Notes: generated by a model from the letters alone, not told the origin. A stretch of DNA of 64,000 nt from Deinococcus hopiensis KR-140 (GCA_943327755.2 CALPYF020000007.1:67954-131953), one strand, 5' to 3'. Counted from the first letter of the stretch, positions 8,025 to 16,839 are shown. Program-made: numbers and translations.

Positions 8025-8465
8025 TTAGCAGCCCATGAAGCTGCTGATCAGCACGCCGGTCAGTGCGATGAAGGCGATGAAGACCGCCAGCACGATGAAC
8101 ACGCGGCCGATGCCGGGGCCGCCGCGCTGCTGGGAGAACCAGGAGACCAGGGCCAGCACCACAGTGATCAGCACCGCGCCACCCGCAATGAACTTCATGA
8201 AGTCAGAGGCGAAGAAGACGAGGACGGCCGTGCAGGCCAGGTCCTTACCAGCGTCACGCCCTTCGGTCAGGGCGTCTTCCATCGCGCCGTTCAGTTCGTT
8301 GACGTCCAGGGTGCCCTGGGCCAGCGACTGGCCGATGGCGCTGAAGAACACGGTAGCGGCCGCAGCGGCACCAGCGCGCTGGGTCAGGTCGAGCGCTTTC
8401 TGCTGAACGGCGGTGAGGGGCAGGCGGTGCGCAGGGGCACGACGAACGGGAGCAAGGTGAGTCAT
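8025..8465 (-). CDS. VirB2/TrbC-like pilin candidate
   Basis: The 146-aa protein has the VirB2 plan: a long N-terminal leader ending in a hydrophobic segment with an Ala-rich cleavage-like site (IGQSLAQG, about residue 50), a short polar stretch with acidic residues, and two transmembrane helices (about 73-100 and 112-142) separated by the basic loop SQQRGGPGIGR. VirB2 is the major subunit of conjugative pili. GGAGAAA lies 8-9 bases before ATG 8465, and a clear promoter lies at 8544-8572. Identity rests on architecture only. The gene is 10 kb away from the main secretion cluster and on the opposite strand. Confidence 0.6.
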   Translation of the reverse strand: MTHLAPVRRAPAHRLPLTAVQQKALDLTQRAGAAAAATVFFSAIGQSLAQGTLDVNELNGAMEDALTEGRDAGKDLACTAVLVFFASDFMKFIAGGAVLITVVLALVSWFSQQRGGPGIGRVFIVLAVFIAFIALTGVLISSFMGC

Positions 8466-8543
8466 GTGGGGGTTTCTCCTTGAGAGTGAAAGATCGCGTT
8501 GTGGGACGCCGATCCGTCTGTGGGTACAGCTCGCGCCAAGTGC

Positions 8544-8572
8544 ATTATGCACAGTCAGTCGGGGGGTGTAAA
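8544..8572 (-). promoter_or_regulatory. Promoter of the pilin-like gene
   Basis: On the minus strand TTTACA (8567-8572), 17 bp, then CATAAT (8544-8549). The -10 lies inside a perfect 13-bp palindrome GTGCATTATGCAC (8540-8552), a possible operator. Confidence 0.6.
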
Positions 8573-8627
8573 CCGAAATTCATACAGCACATGGATGATG
8601 CAGTGATGAACAGCGGCTCAACCGCAT

Positions 8628-9782
8628 TCAGAAGCGGAATTTCACGCCGAACCGGGCCCCGAACGACGGCCCGCTCGCCGCAGCTTCCGGCAGGCCGGTG
8701 GCCAGACCGCGATTCGTGAAGTAGTAGTTGGCGTACCCGTCGCCGAACAGCGCCACGGTCGACGCCATGCGGTACTCAACGCCGACGCCTGCGCGTGCGA
8801 AGACGTCCGTCACGTTCGCCGTGGACTTCCAGGCTTCGCTCATCGTGACCCCGACGCCGCCATACACGTAGGGCCGCAGGTCACTGCCCGCACGGCCGAA
8901 CGCGTAACTGGTGTTCAGGCCGAGGGTGGTGTACTTGACCTCACCGAGCGCGGACGCCACGTGCGCCTGCAATCCGAAGCTGCCCTGCGGGTCCGGCAGG
9001 TAGTCGACCACGGCGCCCACGGTGGTGCTCGGTCCGCCCAGCGCGCCCTGAATCCCGGCGGCGAGCTGCGGGTTACTCAGTTGAGCGGGCACATCGGCTT
9101 TCGGCGTGAAGGTCACGTCGGGCTGCTGCGCCACGTCCGGCAGGGGAGAGGAGACGGGCGCGGCCGGGGCCGGAGCCGCGCGACCCAGCAGCGCCTCGGT
9201 CTGCTGGGCGCGGAGCGCGTCGTAGTTGCCGTTGGTGATGGCCAGGGCGGCCGTCACGGCCGTGAGCTGCGCGCGGAACTCGGCCACCTGCGCCTCGAGC
9301 GTGGCGATGCGGGCGGTGTCGGCTTTCTGTTGAGCCTGCGCAGCTGCCAGCGCGTCCGCCTGCGCCGTGACGGACGAACTCAGGATCACCAGCTGCGCCT
9401 GAAGGACGTTGATCTCCTCGCGCACACTGTCGAGGCCTCGCTGCAGCACGGCCCGCTGTTCCTGCGTCAGGCGCAGCGTGTCCACCTCAGTCATCATCCG
9501 CGTCAGGATCACGGCGGCCTGGTAGCGCGTCAGTGGCAGGTTGCCCCGGAAGGTGCCGTCCGGGAAGCCGGTCACGTACCCTTCCAGGGTCATCATCTTG
9601 ATCGCTTCGAGCGCCCAGTGATCGGCTGGAACGTCCACCAGCGCGATCGTATTGAGCTTCGCGGCGGCGCTCTGCTGCGCGGGCGTCAGGGCCGGTGTGA
9701 CGGTGGGGGCGTCAGTCTGGGCCACGGCGGAGGAGAGGGCGAGACATAGGGATACGACCAGAAGATGTGGGGGTTTCTTCAT
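8628..9782 (-). CDS. SLH-domain, coiled-coil, beta-barrel envelope protein
   Basis: The 384-aa protein has a signal peptide (MKKPPHLLVVSLCLALSS, cut near VAQ), one S-layer homology domain (about 48-98: DVPADHWALEAIKMM, GYVTGFPDGTFRGN, LTRYQAAVILTRMM), a coiled coil (about 100-190), a Pro/Ala linker and a C-terminal beta-barrel part with alternating strands ending in FGVKFRF. This build is typical of Deinococcus-Thermus cell-envelope proteins, where SLH binds the pyruvylated cell wall polymer and the barrel sits in the outer membrane. ATG 9782 was chosen because it gives a canonical signal peptide; a GTG at 9800 is in frame. It may help anchor the envelope around the secretion machine (inference). 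Confidence 0.88.
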   Translation of the reverse strand: MKKPPHLLVVSLCLALSSAVAQTDAPTVTPALTPAQQSAAAKLNTIALVDVPADHWALEAIKMMTLEGYVTGFPDGTFRGNLPLTRYQAAVILTRMMTEVDTLRLTQEQRAVLQRGLDSVREEINVLQAQLVILSSSVTAQADALAAAQAQQKADTARIATLEAQVAEFRAQLTAVTAALAITNGNYDALRAQQTEALLGRAAPAPAAPVSSPLPDVAQQPDVTFTPKADVPAQLSNPQLAAGIQGALGGPSTTVGAVVDYLPDPQGSFGLQAHVASALGEVKYTTLGLNTSYAFGRAGSDLRPYVYGGVGVTMSEAWKSTANVTDVFARAGVGVEYRMASTVALFGDGYANYYFTNRGLATGLPEAAASGPSFGARFGVKFRF

Positions 9783-9883
9783 GCCGACAGCGTACGACAC
9801 GCGGGCGGCCGCTGTCGCCGGAAGTCGCTTCCAACGCGCAGATTTTCCTGCGGGCGCGCTGAGGTTGGTGTTAGCATTTCGGC

Positions 9884-10336
9884 ATGCCGAGCGTGAGAGT
9901 ACGAAAGATTTACCGTTTGAACGAAGAGGTGCTGGTTGCGAAACTCCTGCCGATTCCCTGGGCCATGGCCTTCGGCGTGGGCGCCCTGATCCTGTTCATG
10001 GTGAGCCCGCCCAGGACTGTGCCGAGCATCATCACACTCGCCGGCAGTCTGCTGGCGCTCGGCGTGACCCTGGTCGTCGCGTACCGCGTGATCGCCTCCA
10101 AGAAACTGGTGAACCTCGTGAAGTGGCACGATGCGGGGATCGGCGGTGTCGTCGGCCGCGACCTCAACCCGGTGCCGCACCGCTACCAGCCGATGACCGC
10201 CGAGGAAAGCCTGTGGCTGAACGAGGCCGTGAAGAAAGACCGGCAGCGCGCCGCGGAGGCCAGAACGCAGCACGCCGCGCTGCGCCGCGAGGAAGGCCTG
10301 AAACAGCGGGCCAGCACGCCCGGCCGCAACGCCTGA
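9884..10336 (+). CDS. Small membrane protein with two TM segments (possibly VirB3-like)
   Basis: The 150-aa protein has a basic N-terminus, two transmembrane segments (about 25-45 and 50-70) and a soluble charged tail of about 80 residues. VirB3/TrbD proteins have a similar short two-helix N-terminal plan, but no sequence motif proves this. TAGCAT eight bases before the ATG suggests a leaderless transcript. It diverges from the SLH gene and ends at a strong terminator. Confidence 0.7.
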   Translation: MPSVRVRKIYRLNEEVLVAKLLPIPWAMAFGVGALILFMVSPPRTVPSIITLAGSLLALGVTLVVAYRVIASKKLVNLVKWHDAGIGGVVGRDLNPVPHRYQPMTAEESLWLNEAVKKDRQRAAEARTQHAALRREEGLKQRASTPGRNA

Positions 10337-10357
10337 CCGCTCCACTGTCCCGGCCGC

Positions 10358-10389
10358 GTCCCACGTCTTCTGGCGTGGGACGTATTTTT
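10358..10389 (+). terminator. Rho-independent terminator
   Basis: GTCCCACG pairs exactly with CGTGGGAC over an 8-base loop and is followed by GTATTTTTG, a T-run. It ends transcription of the 9884 gene. Confidence 0.85.
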
Positions 10390-10426
10390 GCTTGACGCTC
10401 CAGGCCCCTCACGGAATGCTGAACCC

Positions 10427-10840
10427 ATGACGCGCCTTCCCCTGCTGGTTCTCACCGCCGCCGTCCTCAGCGCCTGTCAGGCCCGGCCCGCCGATCAGGG
10501 CACTCAGGGTGAGGTCACGCCGACGACAGATCCGCTCGTGCTGGCGGCGCAGCGCGTGATTGACGAGGATCTTCAGGGACGCGCCTGCACCACCATCACC
10601 CGCAGCTCGTATCCCGACGCGTTCAAAGGAGTGAGTGGCTTCCGGAAACTCGAAGTGCTGGCCCGGCACGGCGTGGCCAAGCAGTCGCGGCAGCCGCTGG
10701 CTGGCGGGGAGGTCACCGCGTTCGACCTCAACGACCTCAGCGGAACCGCGCAGGGGACCTTCATTGACGCGAACATCGAGTCCAAGCCCGTGAGGCTCTA
10801 CTGCTACGGGAAGTGGACGGTGACGTCCGTGTCGGCCTGA
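10427..10840 (+). pseudogene. Lipoprotein gene, 5' part, cut by the Tn3 element
   Basis: The fragment encodes a lipoprotein signal (MTRLPLLVLTAAVLSAC, lipobox LSAC, Cys17) and reads into the left end of the transposon, whose bases GGCCTGA supply the stop. Removing the element and one copy of the GTGTC duplication joins codon ...TCC GTG TC to GGACACGGAC..., giving one open frame of 212 aa that continues at 15015-15246. The length and the YCYGKW segment match the intact 210-aa lipoprotein at 2568. The upstream TTGACG (10392) with AATGCT 17 bp later may be its promoter. The truncated product could still be made and exported. Confidence 0.9.
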
Positions 10841-10871
10841 CTACACGATTGGCGAAAAATTGTACGCTAAG
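10834..10871 (+). repeat. Tn3 left terminal inverted repeat
   Basis: 38 bp, identical to the reverse complement of the right end over this length; it supplies the stop codon of the interrupted lipoprotein gene. Confidence 0.93.
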
Positions 10872-10881
10872 CGGAAAATCC

Positions 10882-11505
10882 TCACCCAGTCGAGATTTTT
10901 CTATCGCTCACCCGGTGAACGATGTCCATCACGGTGTTTTTGCTCAGGTGAAGTTCCGCTGCGATCGCTCGGTAGGACTTACCCGCCCGTTTCAGCGCCA
11001 TGACCCGAGCTTCGTAACGGTCCGCTTTCACGCGCTGTCCTTTCTGGCGCCCGAACTTCACGCCTCGTTCCTGCGCCGCCGCGATTCCTGAGCGGATGCG
11101 TTCCCGCAGGAGGTCGCGTTCAAACTCGGCCAGGGCGGACATCAACGACGCGAACAGTTTGCCCTGGGGCGAGCGGAGGTCAAACTGCAAGCCGGTCTGC
11201 GCCACGAGACTGACCCCGTACGCTTCCAGCTCCTGCAGGGTGTGCAGGAGGTCGGTCGTCGACCGACCCCACCGGGTCAACTCCGTGACCAGCACCGCTT
11301 CAATCCGGCGGTCACGCGCGAGTTGGATGACCTTCGTCCGCTCACTCCGTGCAGTGACCGTTCCGGAGGCCGTCTCTTTGAAGACGGCCACCACCTCGAA
11401 TCCCCCTCGCTCGGCGAACGCCTGAAGGTCACGCGCCTGGCGCTCGCAGGATTGATCGCCGGTCGAGACCCGGCAGTACAGGGCGGCACTCCGCAGCTGT
11501 CCCAT
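10882..11505 (-). CDS. tnpR: Tn3 resolvase, serine recombinase
   Basis: The 207-aa enzyme resolves transposition cointegrates. It has the serine-recombinase start ALYCRVSTGDQ with catalytic Ser14, the ARDRRIEAVLVTELTRWGRS region, the dimer helix (LMSALAEFERDLLRERIRSG) and a C-terminal helix-turn-helix (YRAIAAELHLSKNTVMDIVH). ATG 11505 was chosen because AGGAGGG lies five bases upstream. An ATG at 11520 and a far longer open frame upstream exist, but the latter is only tnpA read backwards. The gene ends close to the left end of the element and is divergent from tnpA. Confidence 0.95.
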   Translation of the reverse strand: MGQLRSAALYCRVSTGDQSCERQARDLQAFAERGGFEVVAVFKETASGTVTARSERTKVIQLARDRRIEAVLVTELTRWGRSTTDLLHTLQELEAYGVSLVAQTGLQFDLRSPQGKLFASLMSALAEFERDLLRERIRSGIAAAQERGVKFGRQKGQRVKADRYEARVMALKRAGKSYRAIAAELHLSKNTVMDIVHRVSDRKISTG

Positions 11506-11560
11506 TTGAACCCTCCTCATTTCAGAGGTGAAAAACGTCGTGTCGGTCACGCGCAGAAGG

Positions 11561-11592
11561 TGTCCCACTGAAGGTATACCTTCAGTGGGACA
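11561..11592. promoter_or_regulatory. 32-bp perfect palindrome at the tnpA start (res or operator)
   Basis: Two perfect 16-base arms (TGTCCCACTGAAGGTA and its complement) meet with no spacer and end directly before the tnpA ATG, in the short tnpR-tnpA gap where Tn3 elements place res. It is probably bound by TnpR and could also mask tnpA translation as an RNA hairpin. Confidence 0.7.
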
Positions 11593-14556
11593 ATGCCCCC
11601 CAGTCGAATTCGCCCCGCGCTGCTCACCCCGACCCAGCGCCTGCAGTTCACCGCGTTCCCGGACCTCACGGAACACCTGATCGCGCGGTACTACACCCTG
11701 ACCGACGAGGAACTGACCTGGGTGCTGGACCGCCGGCGCGACGCCACCCGACTCGGCTTCGCGGTACAGCTCACGGTGCTCAAGCACCTGGGACGGGGCC
11801 TGGACGTCGGTGAAATACCCCCTGAGGCCGTGCTGGCCTGTCTGGGCGAACAGCTGGACATCGATCCGGCCAAATTTGACGTGTACGCCCGTCGGGACGC
11901 CACCCGGCGGGAACATTTCGGCGAACTCTGCGACCAGCTGGGATACCGGGCACTGTCGGTCGACCTCAACCGGGCGCTGCGCGCCTGGTTGATTCCCATG
12001 GCGGTCGCGACCCCGCAACCCTTTGCCCTGATGAGCGCCCTGCTGGACGAACTCCGCCGCCGGAAGATTCTCGTGCCGAGAATCAGCGTCCTGGAGCGTA
12101 TCGTGACCCAGGCCCGCACCCAGGCGGAGCAGGCGGTGCACCACCTCCTGGGAGAGATCGTCGCGGGGCACGAAGACGCGCTGGACGCGCTGCTGCAGGT
12201 TCCGCAGGACCATGCGATGGCGCCCTACACGCGCCTCAAACAGTGGCCCAGTCAGGCCAAACCCTCGAACATCCTGAAGTTGATCGAGCGGCTTCACTTC
12301 GTCCGCCAGTTCCCCGTGAATGACGGGCGACTCGCGGCGCTGCCGGAAAGTCGACTGAGCGGGCTGGCGGCGGAAGGGAAACGGCTCAGCGCCGCGAGTC
12401 TGGCCGAATACGCGCCGGCCAAACGGCGGGCCGTGATCTTCGCGCGTCTGGTCGATGTGGCCCAGACCCTGACGGACGACCTGCTGGACATGCACGACCG
12501 GCTGATGCTGACTTACCTGCGGGAGAGCGAGCGGGCCAGCGTGCAGGAATACCAGGCGAGTGGGCAGGCGCTCGTGGAGCGCCTGCAGACCTTCGAACAG
12601 GTCTGCGCCGCCCTGGTCCATGCGCGCACCGAACACCTCGATCCGTATCAGGCCGTCGAACGCGTGCTGCCATGGGGCCAGCTGGTCGCCTCGGTGAACG
12701 ACCATGACGCGGCACAACATCTGCGGCAACTGGATCCTCTGCAGCATCTGGCACGGTCGTTTCAGAGGGTCAGAACGTATGCCAGCCGTCTGCTGGAGGC
12801 ACTGGAGTTCCGGGCGACGCCGTCCGCGACGCCGCTCCTGCGGGCCATCGACGCGCTGAAAACGATGTACAGGGACGGGAAGCGAACGCTTCCCGACGCG
12901 GTCCCACTGCGGTTTGTGCGGCCCAGATGGGCCGCCTTCGTGATGGACGACCGGAAGATCAACCGCCCGTACTACGAACTGTGCGTCCTGGACGAGCTGC
13001 GCCTGGCGCTCCGGGCCGGAGACATCTGGGTGAATGGCAGTCGGAAGTACCGTGATCTGGAGGAGTACCTGCTGCCCCAGGACGTCTGGCAGGACAAACT
13101 GGCTGACCTGTCGCTGGGGTTGCCCGAGACCTTCGACGCCTACTGGCAGGAGCGAGGGGCGCGGCTGCGCGAGACCCTGGAAGACGTCAGCACGGGCCTC
13201 TCCAGAAAGGAACTGATGGACGTTTCCGCCACGCGGGGCCGAATCAAGGTCACACCGCAGAAGAAACTGGTTCCACCGCAGGTGGAACCACTCGCCCGGC
13301 AGCTCTCGGCCCGCATCCCACGCGTCAAAATTACCGATCTCGTTCAGCAGGTGGCCGCCTGGACTGGCTGTGCGGACTGTTTCACGGATCTGCGCTCCGG
13401 CAGCACCGTGGAGAAGCGCCACCACCTGCTCACCGCCCTGCTGGCCGAGGGGCTCAACCTGGGCATGACCAAGATGGCCGAAGCCGTGACCGACCCCGAC
13501 ATCACCGCCCGGCGGCTGATGTACCTGGGGGACTGGTACCTGCGCGACGACACCTACAAGGCGGCACTGGCCGAGGTGGTGAACTTTCAGAACACGCAGC
13601 CGCTGGCAGCCTACTGGGGCGACGGCACCACCTCCAGTTCCGACGGGCAACGGTTCCCCGTCGGTGGGCACGGTCGAAAATTCGGTCACCTGAACGCGAA
13701 ATACGGGCGGGAACCTGGAATCCTCTTCTACACGCACGTCTCGGATCAGTACGCGCCGTTCCATACCAAAGCCATCACGGCCAACGTCCGGGATGCGCTG
13801 CACGTCCTCGACGGGCTGCTGTACCACCAGTCGAAGCTGGAGATTCAGGAGCATTACACCGACACCGCGGGCTTCACCGATCAGGTCTTTGGCATGTGTC
13901 AGCTGCTGGGCTTCCGGTTTGCACCGCGCATCCGCGACCTGACGGAAACGCGCCTGTACACGCCGGAATCGCCGAGCAGCTATCCCGTCCTGGGGGCTAT
14001 GGTGAACCGGAAGCTCAACCTGGACCTGATCCGGGAGAACTGGGATGAGCTGCGTCGCCTGACCGTTTCGGTCAGGCAGGGGACGGTCACGGCGTCGCTG
14101 CTGATGAGCAAACTGGCGGCGTATCCCCGGCAGAACAGCCTGGCCCAGGCTCTGGGTGAACTGGGCCGCATCGAACGTACGCTGTTCACCCTGGAGTGGC
14201 TGAGCAGTCCGGCGCTGCGCCACCGGGTGCATCAGGGTCTGAACAAGGGAGAAGCGCTCCATTCACTCACGCGGGCGGTGGTCCTTCACCGTGGTGGCGA
14301 GGTCCGGGACCGGTCCAGGGAGGCGCAGGATCTGCGGGCCAATGGCATCGGGTTGCTGGTGGCGATGATCAGCGCATGGAATACGGTGGCGCTGCAACGG
14401 GCCATCAAGGACATGCGGCGGGACGGGCAGGACGTTCCGGAGGAACTCCTGCCTTACCTGTCACCGCTGGGCTGGGAACATATCGGCCTGACGGGGGATT
14501 ATTCCTGGCGCACGGCCGTGGATCCGCATCCGCACACTGACGTTGTGGAGCACTGA
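11593..14556 (+). CDS. tnpA: Tn3-family transposase
   Basis: The 987-aa DDE transposase is full length for the family. The N-terminal part has the DNA-binding region common to Tn3 TnpA (LTPTQRLQFTAFPDLTEHLI). The catalytic triad is visible: Asp677 in YWGDGTTSSSDGQ, Asp757 in HYTDTAGFTDQ and Glu887 in NKGEALHSLTRAV. It binds the 38-bp ends and makes the cointegrate that TnpR resolves. No Shine-Dalgarno separates the palindrome from the ATG, so it may be expressed from a leaderless message or only at low level. Confidence 0.97.
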   Translation: MPPSRIRPALLTPTQRLQFTAFPDLTEHLIARYYTLTDEELTWVLDRRRDATRLGFAVQLTVLKHLGRGLDVGEIPPEAVLACLGEQLDIDPAKFDVYARRDATRREHFGELCDQLGYRALSVDLNRALRAWLIPMAVATPQPFALMSALLDELRRRKILVPRISVLERIVTQARTQAEQAVHHLLGEIVAGHEDALDALLQVPQDHAMAPYTRLKQWPSQAKPSNILKLIERLHFVRQFPVNDGRLAALPESRLSGLAAEGKRLSAASLAEYAPAKRRAVIFARLVDVAQTLTDDLLDMHDRLMLTYLRESERASVQEYQASGQALVERLQTFEQVCAALVHARTEHLDPYQAVERVLPWGQLVASVNDHDAAQHLRQLDPLQHLARSFQRVRTYASRLLEALEFRATPSATPLLRAIDALKTMYRDGKRTLPDAVPLRFVRPRWAAFVMDDRKINRPYYELCVLDELRLALRAGDIWVNGSRKYRDLEEYLLPQDVWQDKLADLSLGLPETFDAYWQERGARLRETLEDVSTGLSRKELMDVSATRGRIKVTPQKKLVPPQVEPLARQLSARIPRVKITDLVQQVAAWTGCADCFTDLRSGSTVEKRHHLLTALLAEGLNLGMTKMAEAVTDPDITARRLMYLGDWYLRDDTYKAALAEVVNFQNTQPLAAYWGDGTTSSSDGQRFPVGGHGRKFGHLNAKYGREPGILFYTHVSDQYAPFHTKAITANVRDALHVLDGLLYHQSKLEIQEHYTDTAGFTDQVFGMCQLLGFRFAPRIRDLTETRLYTPESPSSYPVLGAMVNRKLNLDLIRENWDELRRLTVSVRQGTVTASLLMSKLAAYPRQNSLAQALGELGRIERTLFTLEWLSSPALRHRVHQGLNKGEALHSLTRAVVLHRGGEVRDRSREAQDLRANGIGLLVAMISAWNTVALQRAIKDMRRDGQDVPEELLPYLSPLGWEHIGLTGDYSWRTAVDPHPHTDVVEH

Positions 14557-14706
14557 CGTGTCGCCAGATCTGGTGTCTTCCCATGGAATACCGCTGACTG
14601 TCACTGAGCTGGCTTCCAAGGGGCAGATGCCGGTGATTGACATGTGCACCAGTAACCGCTGGTGCGGATAGGGGATGGCCAACGAGGGGCTACAGTGAGG
14701 GAGACA

Positions 14707-14859
14707 ATGAAAATTCCAGATACCTACGTCAAACTGTGGAATCAGTACGTCCCTAACCCTCGTGTAGCCCTGCCTCTGATCATGACCGCGGCAGGTGTAG
14801 CGATCTTTACCGCTGGTATCTCTATTGGGCGCCTGCTACACGCGCTCGTCCAAGGCTAA
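14707..14859 (+). CDS. Transposon passenger: 50-aa membrane protein
   Basis: GAGGGAG lies before an ATG that opens a 50-aa frame: MKIPDTYVKLWNQYVPNP, then one strongly hydrophobic helix (LPLIMTAAGVAIFTAGISIG) and a short C-terminus. It lies between tnpA and the right end and is followed by a strong hairpin, as expected for a real passenger gene. Its bases are less GC-rich than the flanking plasmid genes. The function is unknown; a single-span peptide could be a toxin-like or regulatory membrane peptide (speculation). Confidence 0.65.
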   Translation: MKIPDTYVKLWNQYVPNPRVALPLIMTAAGVAIFTAGISIGRLLHALVQG

Positions 14860-14871
14860 CGTTACGCCCGC

Positions 14872-14899
14872 CCCCACCCCAGCATCTGCTGGGGTGGGG
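14872..14899 (+). terminator. Terminator inside the transposon
   Basis: CCCCACCCCAGCA and TGCTGGGGTGGGG form a 13-bp stem with a two-base loop, 13 bp after the passenger stop. Confidence 0.75.
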
Positions 14900-14971
14900 C
14901 GTTCATTACCCGTCAAGGTGCGCGTGGATTGGGATAACGGGCGAAAACCTCGACTGGGTGAGGATTTTTCG

Positions 14972-15009
14972 CTTAGCGTACAATTTTTCGCCAATCGTGT
15001 AGTCAGGCC
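14972..15009 (-). repeat. Tn3 right terminal inverted repeat
   Basis: 38-bp inverted copy of the left end, followed directly by GTGTC, the second target duplication. Confidence 0.93.
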
Positions 15010-15014
15010 GTGTC

Positions 15015-15246
15015 GGACACGGACAAGGTGAAAGTGGCCGGCAAGCGCGTCCTGCTCGCGCAGGTGAAGTTGACGGACGCTGTGCCGTGGGTGGTGAGTG
15101 ATCCGGCGGCCGCCGTCCTCACGGAAGCGACCGAGGGGCTGTCGCGTGACCCGGCGTTCCTGGCGACACTGGACGGTCAGGACAAGACGGTCGCGGCGAG
15201 CGTGGTCAATCCGAATACGGTCCTGGTGGCGATTCCGGAAAGCTGA
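15015..15246 (+). pseudogene. Lipoprotein gene, 3' part, separated by the Tn3 element
   Basis: This is the continuation of the gene at 10427: DTDKVKVAGKRVLLAQVKLT and onwards to a TGA at 15246. A GTG at 15010 could in principle restart it, but there is no lipoprotein signal and no ribosome site, so the fragment is probably dead. Confidence 0.9.
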
Positions 15247-15576
15247 GAAGTGGACGGCAGCGCGATTAAGCGGGAACGCTTAGCGCGTCCACGACGCAAA
15301 ATTTAGCAATTCCCCCGATGGGGACGCACTTTACGGCGGCTCGTGCTCTTGCAGGAGCCGCCGCGCTTGGTGTTATAGTCAGCCCATCCCACCAGCCACA
15401 CTGGAGGCCACTCCCCACCACGACATCCACGACACAACCTGAAGCGTCCCACAACGCTGAAAACGAAAAAACCCCCTGCCACCGGGAGTTTGATCGTCAA
15501 ACGCTAAAGCTCTGAATTGGCCTAACCTTGTCAATCAGAGTAGCCCTCCATACCCCAAAAATCAAGAGGCACGCGA
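15247..15576. other. Intergenic region with hairpin and possible promoter before the winged-helix gene
   Basis: No gene is visible. A small hairpin (AAGCG-CGCTT type) follows the broken lipoprotein gene at about 15268. A larger stem CGGCGGCTC/GAGCCGCCG lies at 15334-15363, followed by TATAGT at about 15374. The stretch is locally AT-richer near 15500-15560. No clear iterons were seen, so an origin here is possible but not shown. Confidence 0.4.
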
Positions 15577-16839
15577 ATGATTGACGCACGCCAGAACGGC
15601 CTCTCCGCCGTTCAGCAAGCGCATGCCGACCGGTTCCTGGCCCAGCTGAAAAACGCGGACAGAAACCGGACCGTGAGTGACAACAGCCCCGCGACGCTGG
15701 CACTCACGCCCCCACCGGCTGCCCCCACACCGACCCCACCTCAACCTGCCCCCACAGCGCCCGCACCGGCCCCCCACACGCCGCAGCGGCCCTCGCCCCT
15801 CGGGCACATCATCCCCGAGACCGCCTGGCTGGCCCTGCGCGGCCACCGCGACCAGATCCGCCTCAACGCCCAGTCCCGCCTGCCCCACCAGCGCCGGGAC
15901 GCCGCCCAGACCACCCTGAGGCTGTACGGCGTCCTGGTCGAAGCGGCCCTGCTCGGCTACGCCGCGCGCAACGCCGGGCGCCTCCCACCCCGGAGTCTGC
16001 GGCGCGCCTCCTGCGTCCTGCTGAGCGAGATCGTGCAAGAAGCCCTGGGCATCAGTGAATCCACCTACCTGCGCCACATGTCCACCCTCACCAGCTGCGG
16101 CCTGATCCACACGCGTCCCGTCTACGGCACCGCGACCAACCCCCACACCGGCGTCATGCACACCGTGAAGGCCGCCACCCTGGTCGATGTGGTGCTCACG
16201 CCCCAGCACAACACCACCGCCTACGCGCATCCCGACGACGCCCGGGAGCACGGCCGTGACCTCGACGCTGACCGCGACCGGGGCGCAACTGCCTACCGCT
16301 GGGTCCTGTTCGCCCAGGAGGCCCGCAGCCGCCTGCTCGACCTGCGCCGCGCGTGGCAGCAGACCATCCAGCCCGGACGGAAACGGGCCCTGCAGGAACA
16401 GATTGAACAAGTGGAGGAATCACTGAAACCCTTGAGCGAAGAATGGATAAGTACCTTCATCTACAGAATCACCGTTAAATCCATACCCACTCCCCCCGTT
16501 GCTGTGATTCCTTCACTTGCGGGTGAGGCGGCGACGCCCGACGTACTGCCCTATTTCGCCGGTCATATCGGCGCGGCAACGGGCGGTGACCGCGCGCGCC
16601 TGATCAGCGTCACGGCGCGCGCCCTGGCGAGCAGCCTGCGTGACGATCACTCGGTCCGCTACTGGGCCGGACTGCTCACCCAGGCCGCAGAGCTCCACGA
16701 TCAGGGCATCGAGGCGCTGTACCGCATGCAGGACGCCTACTTGCGTGTCCTGAACGACCTGCGGGAATGGCCGGACCTGCTGAGGCCAGCGGCGCTGTTC
16801 AACGCCCGGTACCGCGCACCTGCGCGCGCGGCGGCCTGA
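15577..16839 (+). CDS. Winged-helix protein, possible plasmid replication or regulatory protein
   Basis: The 420-aa protein has a Pro-rich linker (about 40-75), then a helical region with a winged-helix-like stretch at about 149-180 (LSEIVQEALGISESTYLRHM, followed by a GLIHTRPVYG turn and strand), and an alpha-helical C-terminal half. AAGAGG precedes the ATG by seven bases. Initiator proteins of plasmids are often winged-helix proteins next to partition genes, which makes replication a fair guess, but no initiator motif was recognised and a transcription factor remains possible. The middle of the gene (16430-16500) is less GC-rich than its surroundings. Confidence 0.7.
   Translation: MIDARQNGLSAVQQAHADRFLAQLKNADRNRTVSDNSPATLALTPPPAAPTPTPPQPAPTAPAPAPHTPQRPSPLGHIIPETAWLALRGHRDQIRLNAQSRLPHQRRDAAQTTLRLYGVLVEAALLGYAARNAGRLPPRSLRRASCVLLSEIVQEALGISESTYLRHMSTLTSCGLIHTRPVYGTATNPHTGVMHTVKAATLVDVVLTPQHNTTAYAHPDDAREHGRDLDADRDRGATAYRWVLFAQEARSRLLDLRRAWQQTIQPGRKRALQEQIEQVEESLKPLSEEWISTFIYRITVKSIPTPPVAVIPSLAGEAATPDVLPYFAGHIGAATGGDRARLISVTARALASSLRDDHSVRYWAGLLTQAAELHDQGIEALYRMQDAYLRVLNDLREWPDLLRPAALFNARYRAPARAAA

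Larger units (their letters stand above)
10834..15009. mobile_element. Complete Tn3-family transposon, 4176 bp
   Basis: The ends are 38-bp inverted repeats starting GGCCTGACTACACG and ending TACGCTAAG, as is classic for Tn3. Homology continues inward for about 20 more bases with few mismatches. The element is flanked by the 5-bp direct repeat GTGTC (10829-10833 and 15010-15014), the duplication size of this family. It carries tnpR (minus), a palindromic site, full-length tnpA (plus) and a small membrane protein. Intact ends, duplication and genes suggest a recent insertion that may still be active. Confidence 0.96.

Noticed and set aside
11506..14262. A very long minus-strand open frame running from the tnpR end back through tnpA
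   Set aside because: It is antisense to the full-length transposase with intact catalytic residues; only its last 208 codons (tnpR) have a ribosome site and family motifs.
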